This document shows, one piece after another, positions 9,268-17,109 of a stretch of DNA of 64,000 nt; position 1 is the stretch's first letter; each line of letters opens with the position of its first letter. The notes beneath the pieces are model-generated. The model saw nothing but the letters and a program-made list of their open reading frames with translations. It did not search any database and had not been told where the DNA came from. The translations under genes and the position numbers were made by a program. Origin of the DNA: Corallococcus macrosporus (GTDB taxonomy: Bacteria > Myxococcota > Myxococcia > Myxococcales > Myxococcaceae); the NCBI RefSeq assembly GCF_017302985.1, contig NZ_JAFIMU010000007.1, positions 496,001 to 560,000 of the forward strand, read 5' to 3'.

Positions 9268-12200
9268 ATGTCCGTGTTGGAGGTCGTGGCGTGGCAGCGC
9301 GTGGTGGGACTGGCCTTGTGGCTGGCGCTCGGCGGCTCCGCGTGGGCGGCCGGACCATGGCGGGCGGTCGCGCGAGTGACGTCCGCGGAGGACCGCGCAT
9401 TGCTGGAGCGGGTGCGAGGGCAGAGCAGTGACCTGCCGGTGGTGCTGGAGGTGGAGACAGGTCCGTCCATGGACTCGAGCCGCGATGGCGCGTGGCGTGA
9501 GGCGGAGCGGTTGGCTTCACGGAAGGACGCTCGCGCGGTGTTGTGGTTCACGCGCGCTGGAGCGGAGCTGCGGGTGTCGGTGGCGGCTCCGCGCACGGGA
9601 CACCTGTTCGTGCGAAGTGCGCGGGTGGAGGGAGCACCGGAGACGCTGACCTGGTCCGTGGGAGCGGAGGCCCTGGCATTGGCGGCACGTTCTGCGCTGC
9701 GAGCAGTGGATGCGGGCGAACCGCTAGGAGAAGTCGTCGCGCCTCAGCCTCCCGCGCCAGCGCCAATGGCCAAGGTACCGCCCCTGCCCCCTACGTCGGA
9801 GCCGGTGGCCAAGGCACCGCTTTCGCATTCCACGTCACCCGTGGTCGCCAAAGCTCCGCCTCCATCTCCCGTGCCTGATACGGAGGCCAAGACACCGACT
9901 CCGCCCACCGCGCAGACTCCGGTGACCAGGACACCGCCTTCGCGCTCCAAGCAGGAGCCGGTGACGAAGACACCGCCTCCGCCCACTGCGCCGAATCCGT
10001 TGGCCAAGACACCGCCTTCGCTCTCCCCGCAGGCTCCGGCAAGCAAGGCACCGCCGCCGGCCTCCGCGTCGGCTCCAGTCGCAAAGACACCGCCTCCACT
10101 TCTCACACAGGATCCGGTGACCAAGGCATCTCCGCTGCCTTCCGCGCCGGATCCATTGGCCAAGACGCCGCCTCTTCCTCCTGCGTTGGATCCAGTGGCT
10201 AAAGCACCGCCTCTGCATCCTGCGGCAGCTCCGCTCGCCAGGGGATCGCCGTCTTCTGCGGCGAACCCGGAGGCCAGGACACCCCTTCCGCCTCCCGCAT
10301 CACCTCCGCTCGCCAAGGGCTCGCCGTCTTCTGCGGCGAGCCCGGAGAACAAGCCCCCCCTTCCGCCTCCCGCATCAGCGTCGGTGGCCGAGGCGCTACG
10401 TCCACCTTCCGCGTCGCCGTCGGTGGCCAAGGCACCGCTTCAGCCTCCTGTGTCGGATCCGGTCGCCAAGACACCGCTTCCGCTTCCCGCACGGGATCCA
10501 GCGCCCAAGGCGCCGCCTCCACTTCCCCCGTCCGATCCAGTCGCAAAGGCACTGCCTCCCGCGCCAGCTCCGACGACCAAGGCGCCGCCGCCACTTCCTT
10601 CATTCGTTCCAGTCGCAAAGGCACCGTTTCCCCTCCCCGCGCAGGCTCCGGCGACCAAGGCACCGCCGCCACTTCCCCCATCCGAGCCAGACGTAAAGGC
10701 ACAGCCTCCGCCTCTCGCGCCAAATCCGGTCGCCCAGGCACCGCGTCCGGATCATGCGCCGGCCCCATTGGCCAAGGCACCGCCTCCGCCTCACGCGTTG
10801 GCTCCGGTCGCCGAGGCTCCGCCTCCGTCTGCCGCGCAGACTCCGGTCGCCAAGGCACCGCTTCCGTCTCACGCGTCAGCTCCGGTCGCCAAGGCTCCGC
10901 CTCCGTCTGCCGCGTCAGCTCCGGTCGCCGAGGCTCCGCCTCCGTCTGCCGCGCAGACTCCGGTCGCCAAGGCACCGCTTCCGTCTCACGCTTCAGCTCG
11001 GGTCGCCGAGGCTTCACCTCCGCATTCCACGCCGCCTCTGGACACCAAGGCGCAGCCTCCCGCGTCTACTCGGGTCGTCGAGGCACCACCTCCACCTTCC
11101 ACGCCGCCTCTGGCCACCAAGGCGCAGCCTCCCGCGTCTGCTCGGATCGTCGAGGCTCCACCTCCGCCTTCCACATCACCCGTGCTCGCCAAGGCTCCGC
11201 CTTCGCACCCCGAGTCGGCTCGGATCGCCGAGGCGCCACCTCCGCCTTCCACATCACCCGTGCTCGCCAAGGCTCCGCCTTCGCACCCCGAGTCGGCTCG
11301 GATCGCCGAGGCGCCACCTCCGCCTTCCACATCGCCGCTGGTCGCCAAGGCTCCGCCTTCGCACCCCGAGTCGGCTCGGGTCATCGAAGATCCACCTCCG
11401 CCTTCCACATCGCCGCTGGTCGCCAAGGCTCCGCCTTCGCACAGCGAGTCGGCTCGGGTCATCGAAGCTCCACCTCCGCCTTACACTTCACCTCTGGTCG
11501 CCAAAGCTCAGCCTCCGGCGTCGGCTCAGGTCGCCGAGGCTCCACCTCCGCGCTCCACCTCGCCTCTGGTCGCCAAGGCACCGCGTCCGCCTCACGCGCC
11601 GACTCCGGTCGCCGAGGCTCCACCTCCGCCTTCCACATCACCCGTGCTCGCCAAGGCACCGCCTTCCCATCCCGAGTCGGCCCGGGTTGCCGAGGATCCA
11701 TCAGGGGGGCCGACGGATCCGGGGGTGGCCGGGGCTCCACCGCCGCATCCCGCGCTGGCTCCGGTGGACGGGGCACCGCGGGCAGTGCCGACGAATCCGA
11801 TGGACGGGGCCTTCGTGCAGGTGGGTCTGCATGCGGCGCTCGACGGCTATCACCCCGCCGGACAGCAGGGCCTGTCCGTGGGCGCGGGATGGGCGGGCCG
11901 GGTGCTGCGGCTTCGCGTGCAGTTGCTGGCGGCGCTGCCGGTGCACCTGCGGGACGCATACACGGACCTTCGCCTGGCGCAGGGTTCGGCGCTGGCGTGG
12001 GTGGACGTGCCCTTCGTGAAGGCCGGGGCCTGGGAGGGCACGGTGGGCCTGGGCGCGGGCGCCGCGGGCTTCTGGCGGCGCACGGAGGCTCGGGCCGCGG
12101 AGGTGGAACCGACGCCGTCGCGGCTGCTCGCGGCCTTCGTCATGGGGCCCGCGATGCGGGTGGCGTGGCGGGTGGGGCCGGCGCTCGCGCTGGAGGCGTC

Positions 12201-12327
12201 GCTGTCGGGCGAGGTGCTCCTGGGACGGCCCCGGCTGGGCTACTCGGTGGATGGTGTCTTCGTGCTCCGGGAGGACGGCGCGTCCGTGCGTCCCCGACTG
12301 GGAGTGGGGATGGTGATTTTTCCGTGA
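9268..12327 (+). CDS. Secreted protein with ~690-residue Pro-rich linker and barrel-like C-terminus
   Basis: A 1019-residue protein. A signal peptide (1-27, cleavage after SAWA) is followed by a compact domain (28 to about 155). Residues 159-845 are almost entirely Pro/Ala/Lys/Ser repeats of the type VAKAPPP, including five 26-residue repeats encoded by 78-bp tandem DNA repeats. The final domain (846-1019) has alternating hydrophobic strands (FVQVGLHAALDGY, LSVGAGWAGR) and ends in Phe-Pro, as in outer-membrane beta-barrels. I infer an outer-membrane anchor joined to a periplasmic head by a very long flexible arm. Its stop overlaps the sigma factor start, so it is the first gene of a signalling operon. 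No database family is recognised. The start at 9268 was chosen for the signal peptide. Confidence 0.85.
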   Translation: MSVLEVVAWQRVVGLALWLALGGSAWAAGPWRAVARVTSAEDRALLERVRGQSSDLPVVLEVETGPSMDSSRDGAWREAERLASRKDARAVLWFTRAGAELRVSVAAPRTGHLFVRSARVEGAPETLTWSVGAEALALAARSALRAVDAGEPLGEVVAPQPPAPAPMAKVPPLPPTSEPVAKAPLSHSTSPVVAKAPPPSPVPDTEAKTPTPPTAQTPVTRTPPSRSKQEPVTKTPPPPTAPNPLAKTPPSLSPQAPASKAPPPASASAPVAKTPPPLLTQDPVTKASPLPSAPDPLAKTPPLPPALDPVAKAPPLHPAAAPLARGSPSSAANPEARTPLPPPASPPLAKGSPSSAASPENKPPLPPPASASVAEALRPPSASPSVAKAPLQPPVSDPVAKTPLPLPARDPAPKAPPPLPPSDPVAKALPPAPAPTTKAPPPLPSFVPVAKAPFPLPAQAPATKAPPPLPPSEPDVKAQPPPLAPNPVAQAPRPDHAPAPLAKAPPPPHALAPVAEAPPPSAAQTPVAKAPLPSHASAPVAKAPPPSAASAPVAEAPPPSAAQTPVAKAPLPSHASARVAEASPPHSTPPLDTKAQPPASTRVVEAPPPPSTPPLATKAQPPASARIVEAPPPPSTSPVLAKAPPSHPESARIAEAPPPPSTSPVLAKAPPSHPESARIAEAPPPPSTSPLVAKAPPSHPESARVIEDPPPPSTSPLVAKAPPSHSESARVIEAPPPPYTSPLVAKAQPPASAQVAEAPPPRSTSPLVAKAPRPPHAPTPVAEAPPPPSTSPVLAKAPPSHPESARVAEDPSGGPTDPGVAGAPPPHPALAPVDGAPRAVPTNPMDGAFVQVGLHAALDGYHPAGQQGLSVGAGWAGRVLRLRVQLLAALPVHLRDAYTDLRLAQGSALAWVDVPFVKAGAWEGTVGLGAGAAGFWRRTEARAAEVEPTPSRLLAAFVMGPAMRVAWRVGPALALEASLSGEVLLGRPRLGYSVDGVFVLREDGASVRPRLGVGMVIFP
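11141..11530 (+). repeat. 78-bp tandem repeats inside the Pro-rich gene
   Basis: Five successive units begin at 11141, 11219, 11297, 11375 and 11453. Each encodes 26 residues (A-R-I/V-A/I-E-A/D-PPPP-STSP...AKAPPSHPES). The 78-bp spacing is exact, the second and third copies are nearly identical, and the reading frame is kept. Confidence 0.9.
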
Positions 12328-12962
12328 GCACCGATGACCCGATTTCACGCCGTCCCTCCTCCTTGCCGGACATGAGGAGCTCGGGCTCACATGCGACCGT
12401 CGCGCCCCGTGGCGAGGACGCCCGGCTGACGGCGGCCATGCGAGGGCAGCGCGATGCGACCGAGTCCCTGCTCCTGGAGCTGCTGCCCCGCGTCCGCAAC
12501 CTGGTGCGCTACCTGGTGCGCGGGGACTCGGACGTGGAGGACATCGCCCAGGAGTCGCTCATCGCGCTGGTGCGGGGCCTGCCCACCTATCGCGGTGACG
12601 GGCGGTTCCACGGCTGGGTAGACCGGGTGGTGGTGCGCACGACGTTCGCGTGGATCAAGCGTTCACGCGGGCGCGAGGCCCGTTACAGTGAGGATCCGGT
12701 GGAGTTGTTGGCGGTGCCGTCCGACGAAGCGCCGGCGGACGAGTACCTGCATCGCCGTCACCTCGTGACGTTGCTGGACAAGCTGTCGACGGAGCAGCGG
12801 CACGCGCTGGTGCTGCACCACGTCCTGGAATTGAGCGTGCAGGAGATCTCCACAGAGCTGGGCGTCCCCTTCGAAACCGTGCGCAGCCGGCTGCGCCTGG
12901 GACGCACCGCCCTGCGAGCGCTGGCCTCGGACGGTGAGCTGCCCGAGGGGGAGTCCTCATGA
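12324..12962 (+). CDS. ECF-like RNA polymerase sigma factor
   Basis: A 212-residue sigma-70 family protein. Region 2 spans about 45-120 (EDIAQESLIALVRGLPTYRG, then FHGWVDRVVVRT) and region 4 about 150-205 (STEQRHALVLHHVLELSVQEIS followed by FETVRSRLRLGR). The GTG start at 12324 overlaps the stop of the upstream gene (GTGA); an ATG at 12372 is the alternative and still leaves both regions complete. Its own stop overlaps the next ATG. It probably controls this operon and envelope genes, with the downstream membrane protein as regulator; that is inference from gene order. Confidence 0.9.
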   Translation: MSTDDPISRRPSSLPDMRSSGSHATVAPRGEDARLTAAMRGQRDATESLLLELLPRVRNLVRYLVRGDSDVEDIAQESLIALVRGLPTYRGDGRFHGWVDRVVVRTTFAWIKRSRGREARYSEDPVELLAVPSDEAPADEYLHRRHLVTLLDKLSTEQRHALVLHHVLELSVQEISTELGVPFETVRSRLRLGRTALRALASDGELPEGESS

Positions 12963-13762
12963 ACTCCCGCCCCCCCGACGACGGTGAAGCGGAGCCGGTG
13001 GACGACCTGCTGCGGCCCCTGGATGACGGCAGCGGACCGGCGCGGAGGCTGTCGAGGCAACGCTCGAGCGCGCTCGTCCAGGCGGCGCTGGACGCGGCGC
13101 TCCAACAGGCGACGGACCATCCGAGAAGGCGCAAGCGGCCTCCCACGTGGCTGATGGCAGGCGCGGCGCTCGTCTTCACCGGAGCCGCGGCCGCCGCGGC
13201 ATGGCGCTACACGCGTCCCGAGCAGCCCCACCCGGTGGTACTGACACCCGCCGTGCCGGAGCCAATGCAGGTGGCCACGCTGGAGCCGGTACCCCTTCCC
13301 CCCAAGCCCGCGCCCTCCGAACCCTTCACCATCGAGCATCCCCGCCCCCTGCGTCCGAGCATCGCGGTGAAGGAGTCCTCGAAGCCGGAGGACCTGCTGC
13401 GGCAAGCCAACGCGTTCCGTTCAGAGGGGAAATGGAAGGAAGCGGAAGAGCTGTACCTGCGCGTCATCCGAGTGGAGCCGTCATCGCTGGCCGCGTACGT
13501 CGCGAGAGTGGCGTCGGGCTCGCTGCGACTGGAGCACCTGGGGGACGCACGCGGCGCCCTGCGCCAGTTCCAGGACGCGGTGCGACTGCAACCCGGAGCC
13601 ATGCTGGATCCGGAGGCCCGCCACGGCGTGGCAGAAGCCTACCGAGCCCTGGGTGACACGGAGGCGGAGGCCCGAGCGCTGGGAGAGTTCCTCACGCTGC
13701 ATCCGGACTCGCCACTGGGCGCGGCGTCCCGTGCGCGGCTCCGGGAGTTGTCACCGCCATGA
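12959..13762 (+). CDS. Membrane TPR protein, probable anti-sigma partner
   Basis: A 267-residue protein. A short cytoplasmic N-terminus (1-60, helical, Arg-rich near the end) is followed by one membrane span (64-82), a Pro-rich linker (85-130), and a periplasmic region with about three TPR-like helical pairs (145-265). It overlaps the sigma gene by 4 nt (ATGA). A short cytoplasmic region, a single span and a periplasmic sensor is the layout of membrane anti-sigma factors, but no zinc-finger or FecR domain is visible. Regulator of the upstream sigma is an inference; TPR repeats might contact the Pro-rich outer-membrane protein. Confidence 0.82.
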   Translation: MNSRPPDDGEAEPVDDLLRPLDDGSGPARRLSRQRSSALVQAALDAALQQATDHPRRRKRPPTWLMAGAALVFTGAAAAAAWRYTRPEQPHPVVLTPAVPEPMQVATLEPVPLPPKPAPSEPFTIEHPRPLRPSIAVKESSKPEDLLRQANAFRSEGKWKEAEELYLRVIRVEPSSLAAYVARVASGSLRLEHLGDARGALRQFQDAVRLQPGAMLDPEARHGVAEAYRALGDTEAEARALGEFLTLHPDSPLGAASRARLRELSPP

Positions 13763-13791
13763 GCCACGGCCCGCGGTGGAGCAGCCGCAAG

Positions 13792-13814
13792 CCAGGGCAC
13801 ACGATGTGCCCAGG
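13792..13814 (+). terminator. Hairpin after the sigma operon
   Basis: GGGCACA/TGTGCCC with a 3-nt loop, extended by an outer CC/GG pair, lies 30 nt after the TPR gene stop. There is no T-run, so it may end transcription weakly or only protect the 3' end. Confidence 0.35.
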
Positions 13815-13874
13815 CCTTCGGCCATGAAGGTCCTCGCCATGGATGAGCAAGAAGCCCCCGGCGCGCACCGCACG

Positions 13875-13899
13875 AACCTGTCCGACAGTCGGACAGGTT
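13875..13899. repeat. 25-nt palindrome, copy 1
   Basis: Perfect 12-bp arms AACCTGTCCGAC and GTCGGACAGGTT around a central A. The same element recurs at 16847, 16924 and 49222, always outside genes. Confidence 0.9.
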
Positions 13900-14118
13900 T
13901 GAAGAACCGCGCCACCCGCCGTGGCTGGACGCAACCACTGCCGCCGAGCAACGAACACCGGTGTCAAAAGCAACCAGGTTGCGGCGACGTCGGTCGGGAG
14001 GCGGATCACACGAATAGCTGGGGCCTGGGGCATTCGGAGCGCGGCCTGCCTTCACCCAGCGATGTGGCGATTGCCCGTCATGGGCGTGGCACACATGGCG
14101 CGGCGAGGTGACAGCCCC

Positions 14119-15306
14119 ATGAGACTCCGCATCACGCGATTCATTCCATGGGCAGCGATGTTGGGCACCGCGTGCACGGTGAACGACCCGGTGGCCACGC
14201 TGCACTCGCCTGACGGGGGGAGCGACATCCCGGATGCATGGGCCGAGCACTGCGCGGACAGCGGACCGCCACTCCTGCTGGGAGATCCGGCATCAGTGCC
14301 TCTGCTGTGCAGCGGCCAACTGGCGGAGACGTTGTTCCGCCGCGCGGCATGCTCCTGTGAAGGCCTGTCCCTCAGCGCCCCTTTCTCCGTGGATGCATTC
14401 CGAAGCTCCGTGGGCCCGTACGCACCCGGGGGCACGGGCGGCGACGTGGGAGTGAATGGCAGTCTGTCCGCGAACGACCGCGTCACGGTGGGCGGCTCGC
14501 TCCAGGTGGGAGGAGTCCAGCTCAGCCGCCCGCTCACGGTGGGCGGAAGCCTGCACAGCAACGGTCCCCTCTCCGGTCCGGGCACGTCCGCCACCGTGGC
14601 CGGCGACGCGAGGGTGAATGGAGGCGTAGCGCTCGCCGCCCTCACCGTGGGTGGCGTGCTCACGGTTCCTCCGGAGTTCTCCCCCGGGCCAGCCCGGGCG
14701 TCGGAGCTGCGCCGAGAGCCCGTGCCCCCGGTCACGCCCTGCGACTGCGCCAACGGCTCCCGCTTCGACCCGGCCGCGCTCATCGCCCACCACTCCGTGG
14801 ACAATGACAACGCGGCCATCGATCTGGACCCGGCGACGCTGGAAGGCGTCACCGGCGAGCGCGTGCTGGAACTGCCCTGCGGCCGCTTCCTGCTGACCCG
14901 CATCGCGGGGCCCGGCCACGCCACGCTGCGCATCCGGGGCCGCACCGCGCTGTTCATCCCCGGCGGTGTGGACTTGGTCGAAGCGCTCACCGTGGACGTG
15001 CAGCCTCCGGGTGAGCTGGATCTCTTCCTCGCGGGCGGCTTCATCGTGTCCGGCCAGCTCACGCTGGGCTCAGCCGCCCTACCCTCGCGGGTGCGCGTCT
15101 ACGTCGCGGGCACGCAGCCCTTGGACATCTCCGCGGGCAGCACGCTCGCCGGAAACCTCTACGCGCCACAGGCCCAGCTCAACCTGAGCGGCAACGCGGA
15201 GGTCTTCGGCTCCCTGTTCGTGCGCCACCTGGAGGCGTCCGGAGCGATACAGGTGCACCACGACGCGGACGTGCTCAACGCGGGCGCCGCGTGCCCCGCG
15301 GGTTGA
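14119..15306 (+). CDS. Lipoprotein with bactofilin-like repeats
   Basis: A 395-residue exported protein. The start at 14119 has GAGGTG 8 nt upstream and gives a signal peptide ending at LGTAC (C19), a tolerable lipobox. Residues 110-200 contain short repeats (VNGSLSANDRVTVGGSLQVGG, TVGGSLHSNGPLSG, VAGDARVNG) of the kind seen in polymer-forming bactofilin-like beta-helices. The C-terminal third (GTQPLDISAGSTLAGNLYAPQ and on to FGSLFVRHL) resembles the domain found at the end of pilin-like or collagen-binding-like surface proteins. Four or more cysteines occur in the N-terminal half (CSCEG, CDC). I infer a surface or periplasmic structural protein. It may be co-regulated with the sigma operon 350 nt upstream. 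Confidence 0.78.
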   Translation: MRLRITRFIPWAAMLGTACTVNDPVATLHSPDGGSDIPDAWAEHCADSGPPLLLGDPASVPLLCSGQLAETLFRRAACSCEGLSLSAPFSVDAFRSSVGPYAPGGTGGDVGVNGSLSANDRVTVGGSLQVGGVQLSRPLTVGGSLHSNGPLSGPGTSATVAGDARVNGGVALAALTVGGVLTVPPEFSPGPARASELRREPVPPVTPCDCANGSRFDPAALIAHHSVDNDNAAIDLDPATLEGVTGERVLELPCGRFLLTRIAGPGHATLRIRGRTALFIPGGVDLVEALTVDVQPPGELDLFLAGGFIVSGQLTLGSAALPSRVRVYVAGTQPLDISAGSTLAGNLYAPQAQLNLSGNAEVFGSLFVRHLEASGAIQVHHDADVLNAGAACPAG

Positions 15307-15373
15307 TCAGTGAGCGAGACGCCCGTTGACCCATCCGAGAGGCGAGCAGCATCTTCATGAACGACAAGGGACA

Positions 15374-15393
15374 TGAACGGACGTCGCCGTTCA
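15374..15393. terminator. Hairpin between convergent genes
   Basis: TGAACGG/CCGTTCA with a 6-nt loop lies between the lipoprotein and the GntR-type gene and overlaps the latter's stop codon. It may end transcription from both sides; no T-run is present. Confidence 0.35.
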
Positions 15394-16725
15394 CGAAGCA
15401 GGGAGCCCCAGGAATCGAGTGACGAAGTGCCAGAGGCGCACAGCCCACCGGCCCAGCGGCCCCAGGCTGCCGTGAACCGGGCCGCCATCCATGTGCTCAG
15501 TCACACAGGCATGCCCGCTGGAACCGGCAGGTGGAGCTTCGGGTTTGCGTCCACCCTCCAGAGACGAAGCGACCCAACCAGTTGGACTGATGGACAGGCT
15601 TCCAAGGACCGCGCTCGCCACGCCTCCCTCGGTGCACGCTCCACCGACCGAGCCAGGTGCAAGCCCCGGGACGGATGGAGACATCAGCCCTGCGGAGTCG
15701 GACGCCACGGAAAAGTCCTGCCCATGGCGGCAGAGCGCGAGCGCAGGTGCTGAGCTGTCATTGGCGGCTGACTCCAGGCGGTCGAAACCACGCTCCTCCA
15801 CGACGAGGCGCGCGTCCGACGCAGCGTCTTGATGGAGAGTTGGCTCAGGGACGCTGAGGCTCCGCACCTCAACGCAAGGAGGTGACGCATGAGCATCGTG
15901 CTCCCTGGCGGCTGACGCGGAGTCATCGTTGTCACGAACCTCCACGCAAGGGCCGGTATCTGACGCGGTGGCTTCGCAGAGGCGCTCCTCAGCGCGGGAG
16001 TCGTCAGGCGCCGCCCGCTCCCGAGGGACAGGAGCGAAAGCGTCCAGCAAGCCCTCATCGCACGCCTCCAGCAGCGCCGGCAGTTGGTGCTGAAGCGTTC
16101 GCACATCCCGCTCGTTCAGTGCGTGCATCGCGCACCTGGCCCATGCACTCAGCGACTCGCCCCCCATGAAGGACAGCAGCCGGGCCGCGTTGCCCCTCAT
16201 GGCCCGTTGCAGCGACTGGACGAGGAGCATGTGCCCGGGACGTGAAGCCGTGTGGGCCGCCAGCCGCAGCAACTCGAATTCCAGCTCCGCGCAGCGCTCT
16301 CCGGGGTGCCAGCGCGCCGCGTCCGAGAGCGCGTAACAGACGGACTCCAACTGGTCCACCTGCGACGCGGAGGCCTTCGTGCAGCAGTCGGCCAGCAGCT
16401 CCACCAGCACCTGACGCTTGAGGCTGAAGAAGCCCTCAAAAAGCCGCCGGCCCTCCTCGGTGTGCCGGTGATGCAGCGCCAGGCCCAGGTTCTCCAGCGT
16501 CAGCGACTCATCCAGTGCCACCGCGCGCGTCTTGCGACCGGGGTGCTTCACCACCAGGCCTCGCGCCGCCAGTCTCCGGAACGCCTCACGCACGGTGCCC
16601 CGGCAGCAGTTGAATTCACCCGCCAGCTTCTCTTCCGAGGCGAACTGCCCCCGCGGCAGCATCCCCAGCGAAATGTAGCGCTCGAGTTGCTCCTCTACGT
16701 ACGCCACGCGTCCCACCCGCTCCAT
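15391..16725 (-). CDS. GntR-family regulator with long disordered tail
   Basis: A 444-residue protein. The ATG at 16725 has a strong AGGAGG site upstream, so 18 further in-frame residues are left out. Residues 5-70 are a winged helix of GntR type (LPRGQFASEEKLAGEF, RGTVREAFRRLAARGLV). Residues 95-230 are helical, as in the FCD effector domain. The remaining 210 residues are low complexity, with two PCVEVR copies and a related VVEER. The last 20 are hydrophobic and aromatic (GRWAVRLWHFVTRFLG), like an amphipathic membrane or protein anchor. GntR/FCD proteins are usually about 230-250 residues, so the tail is an addition. Target genes unknown; autoregulation would be expected. Confidence 0.85.
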   Translation of the reverse strand: MERVGRVAYVEEQLERYISLGMLPRGQFASEEKLAGEFNCCRGTVREAFRRLAARGLVVKHPGRKTRAVALDESLTLENLGLALHHRHTEEGRRLFEGFFSLKRQVLVELLADCCTKASASQVDQLESVCYALSDAARWHPGERCAELEFELLRLAAHTASRPGHMLLVQSLQRAMRGNAARLLSFMGGESLSAWARCAMHALNERDVRTLQHQLPALLEACDEGLLDAFAPVPRERAAPDDSRAEERLCEATASDTGPCVEVRDNDDSASAAREHDAHASPPCVEVRSLSVPEPTLHQDAASDARLVVEERGFDRLESAANDSSAPALALCRHGQDFSVASDSAGLMSPSVPGLAPGSVGGACTEGGVASAVLGSLSISPTGWVASSLEGGRKPEAPPAGSSGHACVTEHMDGGPVHGSLGPLGRWAVRLWHFVTRFLGLPAS

Positions 16726-16846
16726 CACCGTCCTCCTCCTCGCCCACGCCACGCGCATCCAACCAGAGGGGTCTGACATGGACTCGCGGGCCCACCGTCC
16801 TCGTCACCTGTTCGAACCAGCGCGGCCCCGGGGGCCATGCGTCAAG

Positions 16847-16871
16847 AACCTGTCCGACTGTCGGACAGGTT
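16847..16871. repeat. 25-nt palindrome, copy 2
   Basis: Arms AACCTGTCCGAC and GTCGGACAGGTT, central T. The right flank (TTGCGCAAAGCGCTTCCGGC) is closely matched after copy 3. Confidence 0.9.
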
Positions 16872-16923
16872 TGCGCAAAGCGCTTCCGGCCAGCCGGGGC
16901 CCACCAGGGTGCCTTGCGGCACA

Positions 16924-16948
16924 AACCTGTCTGACAGTCGGACAGGTT
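16924..16948. repeat. 25-nt palindrome, copy 3
   Basis: Arms AACCTGTCTGAC and GTCGGACAGGTT, central A, with one C-to-T change giving a G-T pair. The right flank TTGCGTGAAGCGCTCCCGGC resembles that of copy 2. Confidence 0.88.
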
Positions 16949-17109
16949 TGCGTGAAGCGCTCCCGGCGGCCGCCTCTTCCCGGAGCCCTACCCTGGCATC
17001 CACGCATGCCCACCGCCGCGTCCCGATGCTGCGCTCCGTGTCACTCGCGTCTTCGCGGAGTCATTTGGGGCACGGGGTCTGGTCATGCGCATCTGGCGAC
17101 CTGCGCTGC

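Larger units (their letters stand above)
13763..14118. other. Intergenic region with two hairpins
   Basis: No coding potential that I trust. It holds a terminator-like hairpin (13792-13814), the first copy of the 25-nt palindrome (13875-13899), and a smaller GCAACC/GGTTGC inverted repeat near 13971. The remainder shows nothing recognisable apart from a GAGGTG ribosome-binding site at 14105-14110. Confidence 0.6.
16726..17109. other. Intergenic region with two palindromes
   Basis: This 384-nt gap lies upstream of the GntR-type gene and downstream of purU, both on the minus strand. It holds palindrome copies 2 and 3, 52 nt apart, with similar right flanks. I see no convincing gene or RNA in the rest. 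Confidence 0.6.

Noticed and set aside
11141-11530. CRISPR-like array
   Set aside because: The repeats are 78 bp, directly adjacent, in frame within a coding gene, with no variable spacers and no cas gene in the window.
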